Assembly (NCBI RefSeq): GCF_028748065.1
Contig: NZ_CP118166.1
Coordinates: forward strand, 2,061,501 to 2,125,500
Length of the DNA stretch: 64,000 bases
Reading direction: 5' to 3'
Source: Hyphococcus flavus
GTDB taxonomy: Bacteria; Pseudomonadota; Alphaproteobacteria; Caulobacterales; Parvularculaceae
The notes under the pieces were generated by a model, which saw only the letters and a program-made list of their open reading frames with translations, had not been told where the DNA came from and searched no databases. The position numbers and the translations under genes are program-made. Shown piece by piece: positions 60,454 to 64,000 of the stretch (positions are counted from its first letter, which is position 1; every line of letters begins with the position of its first letter).

Positions 60454-61670
60454 ATAACCGCTTTGCGCGTTATGAATTCGGGCGCGTTCCAGCTTTCTGA
60501 CGTCATCACCTGTTCGAAAGCGTCTGCGGCGTCCCAGACGTCCGAATAGCCAAGATACAGCGGCGCGAAACCAAACCGCATCAGGTCAGGCGTTCGGAAA
60601 TCACCGATGACGCCGCGTGCGATCAATGCCTGCACGACAGCATAGCCGTCTTTGAACTTCAGACTCACATGTCCGCCGCGGCTTTCACCAATACCCGGCG
60701 ATACGGATTCGAGGCTCAGCTTTTGCGCGCGGAGCAGAAAAATATCGCCAAGCGCTTTGGCTTTCGCCTCAACGGCGGACATGTCGATATCAGCAAAGAC
60801 ATCTAATGCCGCATCCAGCACTGACATCGAAAGGATCGGTGGCGTGCCGCAAGCGAACCGTTTAACACCTTCACCCGGCGCGTAATCTCCAGCAAAATCA
60901 AAAGCGTGCGCATGTCCCATCCAACCGGATAAGGGTTGATTGAGTTTTTCCGCAGCCTTTCGTTGCGCATAGACAAATGCCGGCGCACCGGGCCCGCCAT
61001 TCAGATATTTGTAACCGCAACCAACAGCGAAGCGCGCACCCGCAGCTTCAAGATCGAGATTAATGACGCCGGCGGCGTGGCTTAAATCCCAGATGATGAC
61101 GGCGCCGGCTTTTCCGGCTTCCGCTTCCCATGCTGCGATATCCGCGATAGCGGCGGTTTTATAATGCACGGCGCTCTTGATCAGAACGCTGGCGCCGCCC
61201 GCAAATGCTTCAACCGGCCCGCCTTGATGGTTCAGTTTTATGAGCGGCGAATTCGTCAGGTTAGCCAGCCCTTGCAGGATGTAACCATCAGTTGGAAACT
61301 CGTCCTGTTCGTAGGCGAGCGCGCCGGGATGCAACTTGAGCAATGCGCTTGCCAATTTGAAAATATTCACGGAAACAGAATCGCAAACAATGACGTCATT
61401 GGGGTCAGCGCCGACTAAGGTCGCGATTTTGGCGCCGCATGTTTTCGGCAGGTCGATCCAGCCAGCCGTATTCCATGACTTAATGAGGTCCTTGCCCCAG
61501 TGATTGTGCGCCGTTTCATGCAGCCGTTTGAGCGCACTGCGCGGCGGCGGTCCGAGTGAGTTGCCATCGAGATAAATAACGCCTTCGGGCAGGTCGAAGT
61601 GTTCGCGCAAGGGCGCCAACGGGTCAGCCGCGTCGAGGGCCTCGGCATCTTTTCGGGAATGTACGGTCAT
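60450..61670 (-). CDS. kynU: Kynureninase
   Basis: A 406-residue PLP enzyme that cleaves kynurenine to anthranilate and alanine. YLDGNSLGPPPRSALKRLHE, CDSVSVNIFKLASALLKLHP, IIWDLSHAAGVINLDLEAAG (the Asp and His that hold PLP) and FAVGCGYKYLNGGPGAPAFV with the PLP lysine are the family blocks. It overlaps kynB by four bases. No tryptophan dioxygenase gene (kynA) is in the window. Confidence 0.96.
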   Translation of the reverse strand: MTVHSRKDAEALDAADPLAPLREHFDLPEGVIYLDGNSLGPPPRSALKRLHETAHNHWGKDLIKSWNTAGWIDLPKTCGAKIATLVGADPNDVIVCDSVSVNIFKLASALLKLHPGALAYEQDEFPTDGYILQGLANLTNSPLIKLNHQGGPVEAFAGGASVLIKSAVHYKTAAIADIAAWEAEAGKAGAVIIWDLSHAAGVINLDLEAAGARFAVGCGYKYLNGGPGAPAFVYAQRKAAEKLNQPLSGWMGHAHAFDFAGDYAPGEGVKRFACGTPPILSMSVLDAALDVFADIDMSAVEAKAKALGDIFLLRAQKLSLESVSPGIGESRGGHVSLKFKDGYAVVQALIARGVIGDFRTPDLMRFGFAPLYLGYSDVWDAADAFEQVMTSESWNAPEFITRKAVI

Positions 61671-62302
61671 GACATCGTTCTCAATAAGGCGCGAACAGGC
61701 GCGGCGTCGAGGCCTTTCAGTTTTAAAGGTGGTGCAATCAATTCATAAACGCCGGGCGCCACATCGTCGAGACGCAACCCTTCAAGGATGCGCATGTCAG
61801 CGCGCCGGACAGCGTTATGCGCATCCATTGTTTTGGAAGAAGCGGGGTCCAGCGACGGCGTATCGACGCCAATCAAACGGCAGCCGCACGTTGCGAGCCA
61901 GTCGATAGCGCCGGCGTCGATGGCGGTGAAATTTTCATCCCACTCGCTTGGAATACGTTCATAGGTGCGAATGATAACGCGTTCGGGCGCCGTTACGCTG
62001 ATTTCATCCAATGCCTTGGCGATTGAATCCTTACTTACGAGCGGTGATTGATCTGTAAGCTGAACAACAGCGCAAGGACCGATATAGGGAGCGAGGTCAA
62101 CCTGATCAATCGGTTTTCCGTTTTCATCATAATGCAAAGGGGCGTCCGCATGGGCGCCGGTATGGGTGGACATGACTATGCGTGAAACATTGACAGGGCA
62201 ATCGGCGCCAATTTCCCAACAGCGCGTCGCGGAAAATTTTGTGTCACCCGGAAACATAGGAGTTGCGGCGCTGACAAGAGGCGTTATGTCAATGATGGTC
62301 AT
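61667..62302 (-). CDS. kynB: Kynurenine formamidase (arylformamidase)
   Basis: A 211-residue metal-dependent cyclase-family hydrolase that turns N-formylkynurenine to kynurenine. The metal motif H-T-G-A-H-A-D is found in MSTHTGAHADAPLHYDENG, and GVDTPSLDPASSKTMDAHNA with FPGDTKFSATRCWEIG near the start are family features. ATG 62302 is used; TTG 62314 is just upstream. It forms an operon with kynU. Confidence 0.95.
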   Translation of the reverse strand: MTIIDITPLVSAATPMFPGDTKFSATRCWEIGADCPVNVSRIVMSTHTGAHADAPLHYDENGKPIDQVDLAPYIGPCAVVQLTDQSPLVSKDSIAKALDEISVTAPERVIIRTYERIPSEWDENFTAIDAGAIDWLATCGCRLIGVDTPSLDPASSKTMDAHNAVRRADMRILEGLRLDDVAPGVYELIAPPLKLKGLDAAPVRALLRTMS

Positions 62303-62368
62303 GAATGTGATCAATCACGAAACTCTACGCGGCGTCAATTCCGGAGCTTTTGCTTGACCACAGGAGCA

Positions 62369-62392
62369 ATGAAGCAGAATGTTTGTGCATGA
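62369..62392 (+). CDS. Possible seven-codon leader peptide overlapping the permease start
   Basis: ATG 62369 is preceded by AGGAG (62362-62366) and reads MKQNVCA before a TGA that overlaps the permease ATG (ATGA at 62389-62392). The permease start itself has no good ribosome site, so ribosomes ending here could reinitiate. The frame is very short and may be chance. Confidence 0.3.
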   Translation: MKQNVCA

Positions 62393-63690
62393 ATTCCCCC
62401 ATAGAAACTAGGGTCAAACCCGCCATCGGTTTTTGGAAATGCTGGTCCATGGCCGTTGGCGTCATGATAGGGTCGGGGGTTTTTCTTCTCCCGGCGTCCT
62501 TAGCGCCTTATGGCGGCGTCAGTTTCCTTGGCTGGCTTTTGACAAGTGTTGGAGCGATTTTAATAGCCCTCAGTCTGGGCCGCCTTGCCGGCCGTACAGA
62601 GCGCACAGGCGGGCCTTATGTTTATGCGCAAAAAGCGTTCGGAGATCTGACAGGTTTTCTCGTTGCCTGGGGCTATTGGCTGGGCGTTGTCTTCGCAACA
62701 ACTGCAATCGCGGTCGCCTTCGCCGGGTATGCCGGTGCGCTGGCGCCGATGCTGGGCGCTAGCCCGTTAACGCAAGGCGCTGTTGCTGCAGGCCTGATCG
62801 TTCTTCTTACCCTTATCAATTTGAAAGGCGTCGCCGAAGCGGCGTCAATGCAGCTTGTCATGACAATATTAAAACTCGTTCCGCTGTTTTTGATTGTCCT
62901 CGTCGCTATCTTTGCCGGTTCGCCGGAAAACCTTCCGCCACTTAATCCGTCAGACGCACCATTCGGTAAAGCGCTGGCCGCGACCGCGCTTCTCACGATG
63001 TGGGCGTTTTTAGGACTGGAGTGCGCGGTCATTCCGGCGGGTGATGTTGAGAACCCCACAAAAACTATGCCGCGCGCGATTGTGACTGGTACGATATTTG
63101 TCGCTGTTCTTTATATCGCCTCGACTGCCGCCGTGATGTTCTTGTTGCCGATAGAAAAACTTGCGGTTTCGACCGCGCCTTTCGCGGATGCTGCGTATCC
63201 GCTTGGTGCGATCGGGGCGCCCTTAATCGCCATAGGTGCGATTATATCCACGGCAGGATCAGCAAACGGTAACATATTGATGAGCGGGCAAATGCCCTTG
63301 GCTGTCGCGCTGGACGGACTTGCGCCAAAAGCACTCGCGCGCCGCAATGCCGGCAATTCCCCTGCGTTGGCGCTGATTCTTTCGTCTGCGCTGTCTATCG
63401 CGCTCCTCGCGTTCAATTATCAGGAAGGCCTCGTAGCGGCGTTCACATTCTTGATCACCATGTCAACGCTCGGCACGCTGGCGCCGTACCTCGTTTCTGC
63501 CGTGGCGGAGTTCAAATACTCCTGGCGCAGCGCCAAAGGGTGGGCGGCGATTGCTTTATTGGCTGTGATCTATTCCCTGATTGCGATGCTTGGGGCAGGA
63601 CTCAAAACGTTGCTCTGGGGGGCGGTCTTGATGTTGGCGGGTTTGCCGGTGTTTTATTGGGTGAGGCGTAAGAAAACAGGGCAAGCATGA
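62389..63690 (+). CDS. Amino acid permease (APC superfamily)
   Basis: A 433-residue transporter with 12 predicted helices. GFWKCWSMAVGVMIGSGVFL is the unwound helix 1 motif with GSG that holds the substrate backbone, GRTERTGGPYVYAQKAFGDL follows helix 2, and FLGLECAVIPAGDVENPTKT is the helix 6 region. It resembles the arginine/agmatine antiporter-like and basic amino acid group of permeases. Its position, divergent from kynBU and overlapping the Rieske oxygenase start (ATGA), suggests aromatic amino acid or kynurenine-related uptake or export, by inference. Confidence 0.9.
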   Translation: MNSPIETRVKPAIGFWKCWSMAVGVMIGSGVFLLPASLAPYGGVSFLGWLLTSVGAILIALSLGRLAGRTERTGGPYVYAQKAFGDLTGFLVAWGYWLGVVFATTAIAVAFAGYAGALAPMLGASPLTQGAVAAGLIVLLTLINLKGVAEAASMQLVMTILKLVPLFLIVLVAIFAGSPENLPPLNPSDAPFGKALAATALLTMWAFLGLECAVIPAGDVENPTKTMPRAIVTGTIFVAVLYIASTAAVMFLLPIEKLAVSTAPFADAAYPLGAIGAPLIAIGAIISTAGSANGNILMSGQMPLAVALDGLAPKALARRNAGNSPALALILSSALSIALLAFNYQEGLVAAFTFLITMSTLGTLAPYLVSAVAEFKYSWRSAKGWAAIALLAVIYSLIAMLGAGLKTLLWGAVLMLAGLPVFYWVRRKKTGQA

Positions 63691-64000
63691 GTAAAGCTGC
63701 TGAGTTTGAAACGGGGCTTCCTGCATGGGCATACACCGACCCTGACTTCTTCGCGCTGGAACGTGAAAAAATTTTCGCATCCAGTTGGCAGATCATTTGC
63801 CACGACAGCGACATCGCAAAACCTGGCGCCTATGCGACGCTGAATTTCATGGGCGAACTGATGATGGTCGTGCGCGGCAATGACGGCGTCGTGCGCGCGT
63901 TCAAAAATGTTTGCCGCCACCGGGCAGCACGCTTGCTGGATGCGCCATTTGGCCGATGTTCATCTCGCATTGTTTGCCCGTATCACGCCTGGACATACGA
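63687..64000 (+). CDS. Rieske non-heme iron oxygenase alpha subunit, N-terminal part (3' truncated)
   Basis: The first 104 residues of a ring-hydroxylating oxygenase. PAWAYTDPDFFALEREKIFA and SWQIICHDSDI are the typical N terminus, and the 2Fe-2S ligands are Cys76-x-His78 and Cys97-x-x-His100 in VCRHRAAR and CPYHAWTY. The catalytic iron domain lies outside the window. The start overlaps the permease stop (ATGA). It could oxidise an aromatic such as anthranilate or a betaine-like amine; the substrate cannot be told from this part. Confidence 0.9.
   Translation, partial: MSKAAEFETGLPAWAYTDPDFFALEREKIFASSWQIICHDSDIAKPGAYATLNFMGELMMVVRGNDGVVRAFKNVCRHRAARLLDAPFGRCSSRIVCPYHAWTY

Overview
The window looks like a piece of the chromosome of a marine or saline-water alphaproteobacterium. 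The signs are an ectoine gene set with its own aspartokinase, the order rpmH-rnpA-yidC-engB, a PodJ-like polar localization factor, phasin, leucine and kynurenine catabolism, the alphaproteobacterial TIGR02186/TSUP pair, and alphaproteobacterial-style palindromic repeats. A member of or near Parvularculales/Caulobacterales would fit, but that is inference. No rRNA, CRISPR array or transposase was found. Both ends cut genes: a type I restriction HsdR on the left and a Rieske oxygenase on the right.

Layout. 1-1.5 kb: the end of a low-GC defence island (HsdR tail plus a coupled membrane protein), closing in a gap with attachment-site-like sequence. 1.5-7.1 kb: a minus-strand osmoprotection cluster (ectA-ectB-ectC-aspartokinase, a small unknown gene, an SSS transporter). 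7.5-18.8 kb: tRNA-Arg(ACG), a gamma-glutamyltranspeptidase lipoprotein, a three-gene operon (TVP38 protein, flavin disulfide oxidoreductase, orphan histidine kinase), then the core block rpmH-rnpA-yidC-engB-xerC and an alanine-type symporter. 18.9-23 kb: reverse transsulfuration (cystathionine beta-synthase and gamma-lyase) with small companions. 23-32 kb: lipoproteins with zincin motifs, an AraC regulator, MnmC, phasin, lytic transglycosylase and a serine hydrolase.

32-38.6 kb: leucine/isovalerate catabolism (methylcrotonyl-CoA carboxylase, methylglutaconyl-CoA hydratase, HMG-CoA lyase) with a MAPEG protein and a GNAT enzyme inserted. 38.6-50 kb: a TauD-type dioxygenase, thioesterase, an operon of BASS transporter, D-aminoacylase-like enzyme, small protein and Fe-alcohol dehydrogenase, then DUF3429, TIGR02186/TSUP and the large PodJ-like protein. 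50-56 kb: a DmdC-like acyl-CoA dehydrogenase and two tandem DUF885 lipoproteins. 56-58 kb: an unknown small gene and a Dcm/Vsr pair. 58-60.5 kb: a secreted arginine-rich protein built from 19-residue repeats and a periplasmic protein. 60.5-64 kb: kynureninase and kynurenine formamidase divergent from an amino acid permease coupled to a Rieske oxygenase.

Most of the window is ordinary metabolism. The least explained parts are the 19-residue repeat protein, the hsdR-linked membrane protein with its att-like border, the tandem DUF885 lipoproteins, several small unknown genes sitting in operons, and four palindromic intergenic elements, one of which has arms in an order that cannot all pair at once.
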